Assembly: GCF_007565055.1 (NCBI RefSeq)
Contig: NC_044553.1
Span: forward strand, 103,391,858 to 103,455,857
Reading direction: 5' to 3'
DNA: 64,000 nt
DNA from: Rhinopithecus roxellana
Lineage: Eukaryota > Chordata > Mammalia > Primates > Cercopithecidae
A program made the position numbers and the translations under genes. Of the stretch, positions 1 to 9,989 are shown piece after piece; position 1 is the stretch's first letter; each line of letters starts with the position of its first letter. The notes under the pieces were generated by a model, which was given only the letters and a program-made list of their open reading frames with translations, made no database searches and was not told the DNA's origin.

Positions 1-139
1 ATCTCACCTACTTTCAAGGCAAGGCAGATGACTTACAAATTATTCTCCCCTTCCATATCAGGCAGGTTCCAATGTCACACTTGCATTTGTCAGTTGGGCA
101 TTCTTAAACATACTGCCATCACTCCAAAAGCAACATGTC

Positions 140-416
140 GGCCAGGCACGGTGGTTCACACCTGTAATCCTAACACTTTGGGAGGCCGAGGCGGGCGGAT
201 CACCTGAGGTCAGGAGTTCGAGACCATCCTGGCCAAGATGGTGAAACACAAAAATTATCTGAGCATGGTGCTGCATACCTGTAATCCTAGCTACTCTGGA
301 GGCTGAGGCAGGAGAATCGCTTGAACCCCGGAGGTGGAGGTTGCAGTGAGCTGAGATCACGCCACTGCACTTCAGCCTGGGCGACAGAGTGAGACTCTCT
401 CAAAAAAAAAAAAAAA
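140..416 (+). mobile_element. Alu 1 of a three-Alu tandem
   Basis: Starts ggccaggcacggtgg and ends in an A15 tail. Part of the left arm is deleted after 'atggtgaaac'. aaaagcaacatgtc (126-139) precedes it and reappears, slightly altered, after it. Confidence 0.93.
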
Positions 417-432
417 GCAACATAACATGTCT

Positions 433-744
433 GGCCGGGCACGTTGGCTCATGTCTGTAATCCCAGCACTTTGGGAGGCCAAGGCAGGTGGATCACCTGA
501 GCAGGAGTTCAAGACCAGCCTGACCAATACGGTGAAACCCTGTCTCTACTAAAAACACAAAAAATTAGCTGGGCGTTGGCGGTGGGCACCTATAATCCCA
601 GCTACTGAGGAGGCTGAGGCAGGAGAATTGCTTGAATCCCGGAGGCAGAGGTTGCTGTGAGCCGAGATGGCGCCATTGCACTCCAGCCTGGGTGCCCAGA
701 GCAAAACTCCTTCTCAAAAAAAAAAAAAGAAAAAGAAAAAAAAA
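433..744 (+). mobile_element. Alu 2 of the tandem
   Basis: Full-length Alu starting ggccgggcacgttgg, with an A/AAAAG tail at 715-744 that abuts the next Alu directly. Confidence 0.94.
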
Positions 745-1043
745 GGCCAGGTGCGGTAGCTCACGCCTGTAATCCCAGCACATTAGGAGATCGAGGCGGG
801 TGGATCATGAGGTCAAGAGTTCGAGACCAGCCAGGCCAATATGGAGAAACCCTGTCTCTACTAAAAATACAAAAAGTTAGCTTGGTGTGGTAGTATGTGC
901 CTGTAATCACAGCTATTCGGGAGGCTGAGGCAGGAGAATTGCTTGAACCTGGAAGGTGGAGGTTGCAGTGAGCCAAGATCATGCCATTGCACTCCAGGCT
1001 GGGCAACAGAGCGAGACTCCGTCTCAAAGAGAAAAAAAAAAAA
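745..1043 (+). mobile_element. Alu 3 of the tandem
   Basis: Full-length Alu starting ggccaggtgcggtag, inserted at the tail of Alu 2. The target phrase aaaagcaacatgtct follows it at 1040-1054. Confidence 0.94.
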
Positions 1044-1179
1044 GCAACATGTCTGAAATACTCTTATCTTTCACCTTCATCTCAAGTCTTTCACTTTTCT
1101 ATTTCTGTTGATGCTACCGCCACTCTCCTTGTATCTTGGTTTCTCTCTTACCTTCAATCCTAAACTTGCATTCATCAAT

Positions 1180-1500
1180 CCTGTTTTGTGCTTTCTTTGA
1201 AATCCCTCACATCTATATTTTCCTGTTCCTTTCCAACCTCAAGTCCTTTTCCCAAGGTTTTCACGCTGTTGAATAAGCCCTAAACTCTGGCCCTTGTACT
1301 TTTTCTTACATTCCTCTCCCTATAGGGATACCCACAACCCCAACCCAAATTCTACTCATTCTTCAAGATAATTAAAGTAATCCCACCTTCTTCAGCTAGG
1401 CTTTGTGACCACCACCCAATACTGAAACGATTTCCTATGCCTCTGAATTTCCACAGCAATATTTAGTTAAGCATTCATTTGGCAATTTAATCAAGTGGTG
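1180..1500 (+). mobile_element. L2 fragment
   Basis: Old L2 3'-region phrases in sense ('ctactcattcttcaagataa', 'cccaccttcttcagctaggc'). The remainder of 1055-1960 is unique sequence in which I see nothing else. Confidence 0.5.
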
Positions 1501-2568
1501 ATGCATGACAGCTCTTTAAGTGAGCCCAGATAATAACTATTTATCCCTCATATTGAGTACTATCCAGTGCTGCACAAAGAAGTCACTCATAAATATTTTT
1601 GGATGGCTGATTTATTGATTGAAATTATATCCTTCCACGGAGATATGCTTTGCAAGGGAAACATGAAAAGAGGGCACGTGGGTGATACTAGGCTGTCATC
1701 AACCTATCATCTAATGCTTCCTTTACATGACCAAAATCAGGCCAAGTCAAAGAAGTCAGTCTCATCTCCATCATTTCAATCGAAGGAAAATAATCCCGGT
1801 AATCACAAATTCCATTTCACTTTGGAATATACATTCCTAAAAGTTTGCAAAATTCATTTGTGGTGTTAATCTGCCCTCCTTCTCCCCTACCCCAAAATAA
1901 TTTAAAACAGCCCAAAGTTAGAAAAAAATTGAAGGGAAGAAAAGACTTGGAGAATTTTCAACGCTGCCAAAACTCAGCCAATTTATAAGCATATGAAGAT
2001 CCAAAATGAGCCCGAATGTTGGTCCCTTCCTCTCAGTCTTGCAAACTTCAGGGAGCTACTGAACCGGACAGCTCTCAAGTTAGCCCCCGAAAAGGCACTG
2101 ATTTTAAAAGTGCTGACCGGCAAGTTGACTTGGAAACTGAAGTTAATTACTAAGCCGACACTCGGCCCCGGCAACCCACTAGCGTTGAGAAGTGAGGGTT
2201 GCAAAGCCGAAAATAGGGAAAGCGGTCGGTGGGCTGGGGAGAGGAGGTATTTCCAGTTTGTCGGCTGCGGGAAGTTCTCCGCCTCGGCCGGTCGCTCCAG
2301 AGCACCACCGGGGGCAGGACTGCGCCGCGTTCGGGAGCTGAGCAAGCCCAGGCCCGCCCCGCCCCGCCCCGCCGCCGAGACCCGTCATGAACCAGACAGC
2401 GCCCAGCGACCGGTCCGGGTGCAGCCCAGGGCCCGGAGCCAGTCTCCGCCCCTTCCCTCTGTCCCCGCCCCGCTTTCCCAGCAGGACGCAGCCGCCTGGC
2501 GTGCAGAGAGCGGCCTGTCGCGCGCTGGGCGCCGGGACTCAGGGTCCCAGCCCTGCTGGGTCGCGCAC

Positions 2569-2710
2569 CTGAGCTATCTCCATCCTCGGAGACCGACGAG
2601 CTCTCAGTGTCCTCGTCCTCGGAGCTGCTCCCCTCATTTTCGGCGTAGTCCACCTCCATCTCATCGTGATGGTTGGTCTCCTTCTTGTCCCCTCGGGAAT
2701 GGACCGGCAT
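2569..2710 (-). CDS. BRMS1L: BRMS1L coding exon 1 (residues 1-47, partial gene)
   Basis: Read on the minus strand, ATG at 2710-2708 opens a frame beginning [20 protein letters not shown], which I recognise as the N-terminus of BRMS1-like protein. BRMS1L is a nuclear subunit of the SIN3-HDAC1/2 co-repressor complex and helps repress transcription through histone deacetylation. The exon encodes only the acidic, Ser/Glu/Asp-rich N-terminal tail (residues about 18-47); the coiled-coil and Sds3-like region lie in later exons outside the window. The exon ends after AGC TCA G, followed on the minus strand by a GTGCGC splice donor (2568-2567), leaving phase 1 after 47 codons (142 nt). The frame reads on into the intron, so any longer ORF here is read-through. 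The gene lies head-to-head with RALGAPA1, about 16 kb away, as in human 14q13.2. Family role is from established knowledge; exon and splice site are seen directly. Confidence 0.96.
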
Positions 2711-2980
2711 TTTCAAGCCGCGCCGCCGCTTCCCACTCCCGGCGCCCAGCCCGGCCACCGCCGCTTCAACGAAGGGCGCGCGGAACGCCCCGACCCACCC
2801 AGCGGCCGAACCTGCTCGCCCCCTTGGCTCCTCCCCGCCCCCGGCCCGGGCCTCACAACCTAACCCGCAGGCTCTGCGATGGGAGCTCTGCCATTGGCGG
2901 AGGCCGTCCACCGAGCCAGAGGGCGGGGCTTGCCCTGGTCTGGTACGATTGGTTGTCCTTAATTACGACGCGGCTTTCCG

Positions 2981-3001
2981 ATGCTTGCCGGGAGTTGTGG
3001 T
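2981..3001 (-). promoter_or_regulatory. ZNF143/STAF-like site 1
   Basis: On the minus strand the site reads accacaactcccggcaagc, close to the ACTACAANTCCCAG-type consensus bound by ZNF143/THAP11 in many CpG-island promoters. It sits about 35 bp upstream of the distal CCAAT box. The motif is seen; binding is inferred. Confidence 0.55.
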
Positions 3002-3072
3002 CCGTAGGGCTCAGACCTGCAGGGGCTGCACGCTTCCATGCCTCGGCAGCCCTGATCACTTCTTCCTTCTGG

Positions 3073-3092
3073 ACTTCAAGTCCCACAAGGCA
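3073..3092 (+). promoter_or_regulatory. ZNF143/STAF-like site 2
   Basis: acttcaagtcccacaaggca on the plus strand resembles the same ACTACAANTCCCA-type motif, in the opposite orientation to site 1 and about 70 bp away. Two matches flanking the island edge make chance less likely. Confidence 0.5.
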
Positions 3093-3110
3093 CGAAAGCT
3101 GACCCTCTGG

Positions 3111-3595
3111 ATCGCAGTTTATAAACTAAACAGAAACAGATTGTGCGAATTTAGTGTGTATTTATCTATTTCCCGCCAAGTGATTGTCTGACCTGCCTGA
3201 CCATCCGAGATGTTACTGTCAGATGTGAAAATGTCTTTTGCCTAAAAGGATCTTTGCCTGCTCATTGAGCCTGGGGACCTGGAGAACCGTCTTTTTTACT
3301 AAGTACCTTTATTACCTACCACTAATAAACTGTTTTATTTAATTATTAACTATAGACGATACCTTGCAGTTTCTATGTTGCGCAAAAATCTTTATTCTTG
3401 AAACTTTTACAATACGGAAAGTAAGTTAGTTTTATATTGGCATTTTCAATCTAGTATTTTTTGCATTTATTTTTTACTAGATGCAGTCGCAAAATGTCAT
3501 CGGTCCTGATTTAACTTTAGTTTTCAATGAAAAATACATACTTAGTGAGATGTACTTTCTCAAAAAAAGGGTACATAGACAAGGAAGACTCAGTA
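3111..3595. other. Intergenic, no recognised feature
   Basis: AT-rich unique sequence upstream of BRMS1L. A 97-codon open frame from 3481 has no recognisable homology and no gene-like context. Confidence 0.5.
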
Positions 3596-3599
3596 ACTC

Positions 3600-3745
3600 A
3601 TTAATTGACCACTTATCCTCTCTATCAGGTATCTTGGTAAGCTCTTTACATGAGTTTATTGAGTTTAATTCTCAATTTAATAGCCCTGAGTTAGGTGTCA
3701 TTGTTATTCCCATTTTACAGATAAGGAAACTTCATTTGCAGACCA
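3600..3745 (-). mobile_element. MIR fragment
   Basis: Antisense MIR core: 'gctctttacatgag...cattgttattcccattttacagataaggaaac'. Confidence 0.65.
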
Positions 3746-3823
3746 ATCTTAAAACTATATTTTACCCCTTATAATGACAGGGTTTCTTCTTGAAGTGGCA
3801 ATTTGCTATTGAAAAATAGTACC

Positions 3824-4062
3824 GGCCGGCAGGGTGGCTAACGCCTGTAGTCCCCACACTTTAGGAGGCCAAGGTGAGCAGATCACTTGAGGTCAGGAGT
3901 TCGAGACCAGCCTGGCCAACATGGTGAAACCCAATCTCCAGAGGCTGAGGTGAGAGAATCGCTTGAACACAGGAGGTCAAGGTTGCAGTGAGCCGACATC
4001 ACACCACTGCACTCCAGCCTGGGTGACAGAGTGAGACCCTGTCTCCTGTCTCAAAGAGAAAT
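3824..4062 (+). mobile_element. Alu with internal deletion
   Basis: Starts ggccggcagggtggc. About 60 nt around the middle A-rich linker are missing (…gaaacccaatctccagaggctgag…). Confidence 0.9.
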
Positions 4063-4145
4063 AACAAAAGTTCATAGAATATTGTGGATTGTATAGCACT
4101 GCATTCTCAAAGACAAGGGTCAAAGATACGCAGTTAAATTTGCAA

Positions 4146-4438
4146 TTTTATTTAGTTATCTATCTATCTATTTAGAGACAGGATCTCGGTCTGTGGCCCA
4201 CACTGGAGTGCAGTAGCAACCTCAAATTTCTGGGTACAAGCGATCATCTCTCCTCAGCCTCCCAAATACCTGAGACCACAGGCACATGCCACCATGCCCA
4301 GCTAATACTTTCTTTTTTTTTTTTTTTTAGTGACAGGGTCTAGCCCAGGCTGGTCTCGAACTCTAGTCTCAAGCAATCTGTCTGCCTCAGCCTCCCAAAG
4401 CACTGAGATTCCCAGGTGTGAGCCACTGTGCCCGACCT
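4146..4438 (-). mobile_element. Old Alu (AluJ-like)
   Basis: Diverged antisense Alu with TATC repeats in its tail. aatttgcaattttat on the left and gatttgtaatttaat on the right look like the eroded target duplication. Confidence 0.88.
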
Positions 4439-4529
4439 AGATTTGTAATTTAATGACAGAAAACTTTTAAGTTCTACACATCTCTTACACAGTAAAATAC
4501 AAAATAAGGGATGTGTATTATATTTAGTG

Positions 4530-4880
4530 TCAGCCTACTTCTCTCTTTCTCATTGTACAGTATTCTCCAAAATTGAACTCCTTATAGTTTCTAAACACAC
4601 AAGCTGTTTCCCGTTTCAATGTCTTTGCACATTCTATTTCCTTTACAACCCTGTTCCTCTCTTTTCTTTTTCAAAGCCACTTTTTAGACAACACACATCA
4701 CCGTCAGCACCTCTACCATTCAAGGCGCTCCTGTTCCTTCAGGTGACTGCTGTATTTTGAAATTTGCAAGTTTATACTTGTTCCTATCACAATATATTGT
4801 AAATTGTTTAGCAAATGCATCTCATCTATTGGATTGTGAGTTCCTTGAGAGCAGAGGCTGTCTTAATCTGAAATGCAAAT
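4530..4880 (+). mobile_element. L2 fragment
   Basis: Sense L2 3' end: 'caatgtctttgcacattctatttcc' through 'tggattgtgagttccttgagagcagaggctgtctt'. 4881-5220 holds nothing I recognise. Confidence 0.65.
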
Positions 4881-5224
4881 ACAAAGGCATTTGGTAGTCA
4901 GGCAGGTCAAGTTACAAGATGTAAGCTTTACATGAGTGGTACGGATTAAAGGGGGCAGCTGCTTTTGGCCCCAGCCAATTGTTACTACCTGAGAATTTTG
5001 GCCTACTGATGTCAGACCTTCTGATTTCAAAGAGAAACCAGAAATTTGGATCTCTATGTGAAATATCTAGAACTATAAACATTATCTCAAGTGATGTTTT
5101 TTGTTTTGTTTTGTATTCTTTAAACTTCAGATCAAACAAAAACAGCTGTGGGTAAAATCCCCGGCCTCTAAATATTTGTTATATCAGCAGCTATCAGAGT
5201 GTGTGCTAAATCATAACACTTAGA

Positions 5225-5450
5225 TTTATGGTGACTCAATGTGCCAAGTGTGTTATGTGCTTTAAGTACATTAATTCACTGAATCCTCATAACAATCCTG
5301 TAAAGTCGATACTATTATGCCCTCCATTTTATAGATGAAAAAACCGAGGCACAGAGCAGTCACAGTACTTGGCCAAAGTCACACTGCTACTATGTAACAG
5401 ATCTGAGATTTGAACTTGAGCAGTCTGACATAAGAATCTGTGTGCAACCA
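5225..5450 (-). mobile_element. MIR element
   Basis: Antisense MIR: 'cctcataacaatcctgtaaag', 'tatagatgaaaaaaccgaggcacagag' and 'ggccaaagtcacactgctac'. Confidence 0.75.
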
Positions 5451-6599
5451 CTGGCATACAGTGTGCCTCTCGTGGTTGCTGTTTCTGCTGTTCCAGGAAA
5501 AACAGAGGGAAGGTGGAAAGGAGGAGGCATGGGTTCTTGCCCTCATTCTCCTGGTAACCAACTGATAAAGTTTGGCAAACCACATAATCTCTGATCTGTT
5601 GTAAAATAAGAAGTTTGCAGTGTATTAACTTTAAGTTCTCTTCCAGCTCTACAATTCCTGTCATCATTAAGTTTATTTTTAAGGCAGACAGAATAATAGG
5701 AGAGTATGCAATTAGAGTTGCATGAGAGTATTTTGCCTAAGGTAAGAGTTTCTCTCACCTCCTCTCAAACAGATTTTAGAAAAGATGCTTAGGCAATGTG
5801 AGAAGAACCGTAACAGGGAAAAGTTAATAAGGCTAAAAAATAATTTTGTTGATTTAGAAAATACAAAATAAAAAAAGTAATGGAAGCAGAATGAAGTTTC
5901 CTGAATCAAGGCAGTTAAAAGGGTAATAATGATAATTATTATATTATTATTATTATTACGCAGTTGGGAGGTCCAGGATGCCTTACATTTATGTAGCACT
6001 TCACATTTTACATACGGCCTATACAAACATTAGATATATTTTAAGTCTCACTTTTTAGTAATCCATCCATATTTACATATTTGTAGGGCTCTGAAACTCA
6101 TAGCCAGTCATCATCAAAATCTCCTACATCTTCATTCTCTTCCCTGAACTATTCCCTCAATATTCTTGTTCTAAAGGAAATATGGCTCTCCCTTAGGACC
6201 TTGCTTCCTTTGTACCCTCCTCCTCCTCCTGAGCCTTGTCATGGAGTAGATATGCTCCTCGTTCTCCTTTTTTCATCCAGAGGCTCCTGCTTCCCTCTTG
6301 CCTAAAATCTGCCAGTTTGTCATCAGGATATACCACACAGTATATATGTGGGTGTCATCTATGTACCCCAGGGTCACTCCCTCTCATGTTCTGAAGAATT
6401 TAGCTCCTGGCTCAGTGTCATTCTCTCCAGTAACACGCCTATCATAATTGTTGGTAGGTAATCCCATAGCACTCCATCTCCTTCTGGGTTTGCTCTGGTA
6501 CAAAGTAGACATATAGTAATGTTGGCATTTTCCTTGGAGTTTTCCTCCCCTATCTTCTTCGGGGTATACTATTTTTCTAGTCTGTTTTGTGTAATATTT
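5451..6599. other. Intergenic, no recognised gene
   Basis: Unique AT-rich sequence with a short TTA/ATT microsatellite at about 5937-5957. Short open frames here lack recognisable products. Confidence 0.5.
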
Positions 6600-6848
6600 T
6601 AAGTCATAAATATTTAAACACAGAGAAAGGTATTCAGAACATTGCATATGTAACACAGTACCTACCTCTCAGCTCTGTCAAATCTTAGCATTTTACATTT
6701 GCTTCTCAATCCTAATTCTCTCCTTCCCTTTCCAGAGTAATCATTATCCAGTTTTTGGTTACCATGTGCTTTTGGTTACCCATGCATCTATACATACTAT
6801 TTTTGTATATGTATCCAAAAATAATGTATAGTATTGTTTGGCCTGTTT

Positions 6849-6866
6849 AAAGTGCTCATATTTTTA
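6849..6866. repeat. Target-site duplication, left copy (NUTF2 pseudogene)
   Basis: aaagtgctcatattttta matches aaagtgctcacattttta at 7760-7777 with one mismatch over 18 bp. The two copies bracket the NUTF2 retrocopy exactly. Confidence 0.85.
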
Positions 6867-7759
6867 TTTTATTTTAATTAATTAATTAATTTATTTATTT
6901 ATTTTAGAAAAATTTTGTGGTTTTATTGTACCGTGAGGCATTGAAACATCTGAACAAATCAATGTCTGGGTGGTGAGGCAGCTTCTTTCTCTTCACTTCT
7001 TTGGGTTACTAGAGCAACTTGTCAGTAGATTAAAAAAAAAAAAAAAAGGACAACCTTTTGCATTACTTAAGTCTTTCCAGGCATGCGCCGGTACAACACA
7101 AACTTCTCTCCTCAGATGCAACTAGTCTAGCGTCCAGACATCATGCACAACACCTCGGCGGCAGCAGCGCACTGTGCCCACTCCCACCGCGGCCCTGCTC
7201 ATCTGTGCATGATATTTGGAGCATCTGGAGGAGTGGGAATAGCACTGGGAAGAGGAGGGAGGAAGAAACAACGTGAGTGCCTGCTGAGAGGACGTCAGCC
7301 GAAGTTGTGCAGGGCGAGCCTAAACATGTCATTGGTGCAAACCCAAGCATTGTTGATGTTCTTTAATAGGAACATCTGGTGGAACCCCATGATGGGGGTC
7401 TTCATCTGCCTTAAGCTGGCCCACAGCCGTGCTGATGATGCAGCTATGTGGCGTGGGCTGATGGTCCTGTGCAGTGATGCTGTGCTGGATTTTCTGGAAC
7501 GGAAGGCTAGACAACTTCTCCACAATGGGAGCTTTCCCCTGGAACGGTTGTCCTTCCCACTTAAGGCATGATATGTCAATGTAAATTGCGCCTAGTTGGG
7601 TTCTATCGTTATCAAATAACTGGTATTAATGTGGAATTTTATTCCACATTAGATTGGATCCAATCTGCTCCCATATTGGCATGTCTCCCTGGAGCGTCAC
7701 CCGACCTCACGGAGACCCGAGGGACTGGCATGATGGCTGCAGCAACCCAGCATGGTCTC
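6867..7759 (-). pseudogene. NUTF2 processed pseudogene
   Basis: On the minus strand this is an intronless copy of nuclear transport factor 2 mRNA. NUTF2 carries RanGDP into the nucleus as a homodimer. The coding part runs from about 7694 to 7295: GDMPIWEQIG, then YQLFDNDRTQLGAIYID, then KLSSLPFQKIQHSITAQDHQ, then the C-terminus DMFRLALHNFG followed by a stop. The start codon is changed to CAG. A 12-nt insertion near codon 13 adds an in-frame stop, and a frame change near 7500-7400 splits the C-terminal half over two frames. A 3'UTR-like stretch follows to about 6905, and a degenerate A-rich tail (AAAT/AATT units on the minus strand) occupies about 6867-6904. An 18-bp target-site duplication flanks it. 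It is a dead copy, inserted in an old antisense L1. Confidence 0.9.
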
Positions 7760-7777
7760 AAAGTGCTCACATTTTTA
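7760..7777. repeat. Target-site duplication, right copy (NUTF2 pseudogene)
   Basis: aaagtgctcacattttta is the partner of 6849-6866. It marks the 5' end of the retrocopied mRNA. Confidence 0.85.
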
Positions 7778-8000
7778 AGTGGTCTCATGCATTACATATG
7801 CTACAACTTGACTTTCTCCTCAGTGATGTTTTTGAGATTTACCCATTGTGATTTAGGTAGCTCTCATCCAGTTATTTTTACCTGCCATAACATGTTCAAT
7901 TTAGTAAATATATTCTACTGAATGAATATTACAGATTACCCATTTACCTATTAATGGACAGGGAGGCTGCTCCCAATTTTTTCACTATTAAAAACAGTTT

Positions 8001-8310
8001 CTCAGACCCAGCACAGTGGCTCACGCCTGTAGTGCCAGCACTTTGGCAGGCTGAGGCAGGCGGATCGCTTGAGATTGGAAGTTGGAGACCAGCCTGGGCA
8101 ACATGGTGAAACCCCGTCTCAACAAAAAATACAAAAATTAGCCGGGTGTGGTGGTGCGTGCCTGTAGTCCCAGCTACTTGGGAGGTTGAGGTAGGAGGAT
8201 GGCTTGAGCCTGGGAAGTCCAGGCTCCAGTGAGCTGTGATTGTGCCACTTCACTCCAGCCTGAGTGACAGACAGAGTAAGCCCCTGTCTTTAAAAAATAA
8301 ATAAGTAAAT
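8001..8310 (+). mobile_element. Alu
   Basis: Sense Alu with a TAAATAAAT-type tail. aaaacagttt (7991-8000) and aaaacagttg (8311-8320) are the target duplication. Confidence 0.93.
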
Positions 8311-8335
8311 AAAACAGTTGCCTCGGTGAACATTG

Positions 8336-8654
8336 CATTTTTTTGTTTGTTTGTTTGTTTGTTTTTGTTTTTAGACAGAGTTTCACTCTTTTTGCCTAGG
8401 CTAGAGTGCAATGGCACCATCTCGGCTCACTGCAACCTCCGCCTTCCAGGTTCAAGCAATTTTCCTGCCTCAGCCTCCCGGGTGGCTGGGATTACAGGCG
8501 CCCACCATCAAGCCCAGCTAATTTTGTATTTTTGGTAGAAATGGGGTTTTACCAATGTTGGTCAGGCTGATCTCGAACTCCTGACCTCAGGTGATCTGCC
8601 CACTTCAGCCTCCCAAAGTGCTGGGATTACAGGGGTGAGCCACCGTGCCCAGCC
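8336..8654 (-). mobile_element. Alu
   Basis: Antisense Alu with a TTTG-repeat tail; tgaacattg duplicated at 8327-8335 and 8660-8668. Confidence 0.93.
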
Positions 8655-8760
8655 TTGATTGAACATTGTTGTGTGCACCTTTTCTTCAGGCATAATTGTG
8701 AGAATTTCTCTAGGTCAGTGTCTCCAAAGTGAGAGGGGTATATTCAAGAACTGTATCCTG

Positions 8761-9205
8761 GGGGACAGGAAGGAAATATTAAAATATGTGTTTATAAAAT
8801 TTTTAATTTCATCTTTGTTTGGAATACAGTAGGTATGAGGAAGCAGTTAGAATTCCAGGTTTTACTCTGATTTACCCTCATTATATTCCTTGTGCTTGTT
8901 TTTAGTCAGCAGACCCAGCTTCTGAAATAAAGCAAACGTAATTCCAGCTCTACCACATGGTGGGGCAGAGACATCAGCTACACAATCCATAAACTTTGTC
9001 TACTGATTGACTCAGGCCAAATGCTAGGAGTTGGAAAAACAAAGGACACCAGAGGCTGCTACTAATAGCTAATATCGAATCAGGATAAATATTCTCATCA
9101 TTCAAACTAAAGGGGCTTTAGGACCTACACTGACAACTAGATGAGACCAACTTATAATTATTCCAACTACATGAAACTGTGATTGCAATGTTTTAAGAAT
9201 GAAAC
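8761..9205. other. Intergenic, nothing recognised
   Basis: Unique sequence without an ORF of note. I see no confident repeat. Confidence 0.45.
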
Positions 9206-9210
9206 AATCC

Positions 9211-9490
9211 CCCAGGCTCAGTGGCTCATGCCTGTAAACCCAGTACTTTGGGAGGCTGAGGGGGGCAGATCACTTGAGACAAGGAGTTTAAGACCAGCCT
9301 GGTCAACATGGTGAAACCCCGTTTCTTCCAAAAGTACAAAAATTAGCAGAGCATGGTGGCGCATGCCTGTGGTCCCAGCTACTTGGAAGGTGGAGGCATG
9401 AGAATTGCTTGAACCCAGGAGGCAGAGGTTGCAGTGAGTCAAGATTACACCACCACACTCCAGCTTGGGTGACAGAGCAAGGCTCTGTCT

Positions 9491-9529
<39 letters not shown>
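9211..9529 (+). mobile_element. Alu with uninterrupted 38-A tail
   Basis: Sense Alu; A run at 9492-9529 without interruption. Confidence 0.94.
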
Positions 9530-9532
<3 letters not shown>

Positions 9533-9587
9533 CAAGCTGAACAATTGAGATGTTTATAGTGTTGGCTATTATTTGTGCTGCTAATCA

Positions 9588-9975
9588 TCAGACCTCTTCA
9601 ATCAGGGCATGACCAAGATTAACTTTTTCCTCCCAGATTGATGTGGATGGTCTAATGCTGTGGGCTTCATCTTCAACATCATCTTGTCCCTTTTTAAAAT
9701 AAGTTTTCTGTTTGTAAACTGCTGATTTATTTGGAGCATCATCCCCATACACTTCTTGTAAAGCATCAGTGAGTTCACTATCCTTCCATCCAAGCTTCAT
9801 CATAAATTTGGTGTTTGTTCTTGCTTCAACTCTAGCAGAATTCACATTGCTCTGATAGGGGCTCTTTACAAACTGATGTTTTATTCTTCTCAGTGCCTCA
9901 AACTAGATTCTGTTCAGACATGTTATAACAAGTTAATATAAGCTTATTTTGTTGAAAAAAAAATTGACATCTATA
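9588..9975 (-). mobile_element. Tc1/mariner transposon fossil (HTH part of transposase)
   Basis: The minus strand encodes an 85-residue remnant: NTKFMMKLGWKDSELTDALQ, then VYGDDAPNKSAVYKQKTYFK, then DVEDEAHSIRPSTS. This matches the N-terminal helix-turn-helix layout of mariner transposases (KF..KLG, A...VYGD.A, DVEDE..S.RPSTS). The catalytic DD(E/D) part is absent, and an Alu ends at 9529 just beyond. The 5' leader of the element lies at about 9846-9975. It is a fossil; the nearest human family by eye is HSMAR2-like (inference). Confidence 0.65.
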
Positions 9976-9989
9976 GTTTTGGGATTTTT

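Larger units (their letters stand above)
1..2568 (-). other. BRMS1L: BRMS1L intron 1 (5' part)
   Basis: Everything left of the exon 1 donor is transcribed as intron 1 of BRMS1L on the minus strand. It holds three same-direction Alus (140-1043), an L2-like stretch (about 1180-1500) and otherwise unique sequence. From about 2160 the sequence becomes GC- and CpG-rich and belongs to the promoter-proximal CpG island. No further exon is visible. Confidence 0.85.
2711..3110 (-). promoter_or_regulatory. BRMS1L: BRMS1L promoter / 5'UTR, CpG island
   Basis: GC- and CpG-rich sequence from about 2160 to 3010 covers exon 1 and the upstream side. In the direction of BRMS1L there are two CCAAT boxes (reverse complements at 2893-2897 and 2948-2952) and a GC box (gggcggggc, 2921-2929). 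Further upstream are two ZNF143/STAF-like motifs in opposite orientation (2981-3001 and 3073-3092). No TATA box is apparent, as expected for a housekeeping-type CpG-island promoter. The exact start site cannot be read from sequence; somewhere in 2800-2990 is likely (inference). Confidence 0.75.
6600..8760 (-). mobile_element. Ancient L1/HAL1-like fragment, interrupted
   Basis: The unique-looking pieces at about 6600-6848, 7778-7990, 8320-8335 and 8660-8760 join into the antisense of an old L1 3' region (phrases such as 'gtggtctcatgcattacatatg', 'gcataattgtgagaatttctctagg'). The NUTF2 retrocopy and two Alus interrupt it. Family assignment is tentative. Confidence 0.45.

Noticed and set aside
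565..783. Alu-derived peptides (AHCNLRLPGSSDSPASAS type), here and throughout the window
   Set aside because: They are translations of antisense Alu arms, not genes.
2150..2911. 253-codon minus-strand frame containing the BRMS1L start
   Set aside because: Only residues from ATG at 2710 to the GT donor at 2568 are real; the rest is 5'UTR and intron read-through.
1993..3102. 369-codon open frame on the plus strand through the BRMS1L island
   Set aside because: It is a GC-driven open frame antisense to BRMS1L exon 1, with Pro/Arg/Ser-rich low-complexity translation and no recognisable domain.
3481..3774. 97-codon frame upstream of BRMS1L as a small gene
   Set aside because: It overlaps a MIR fragment, is AT-rich and has no recognisable product.
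7143..7571. 142-codon plus-strand frame over the NUTF2 copy
   Set aside because: It is the reverse strand of the pseudogene; the NUTF2 match is on the minus strand.
9588..9845. SETMAR-like functional mariner gene
   Set aside because: Only a short N-terminal remnant is present, without SET domain or catalytic triad.
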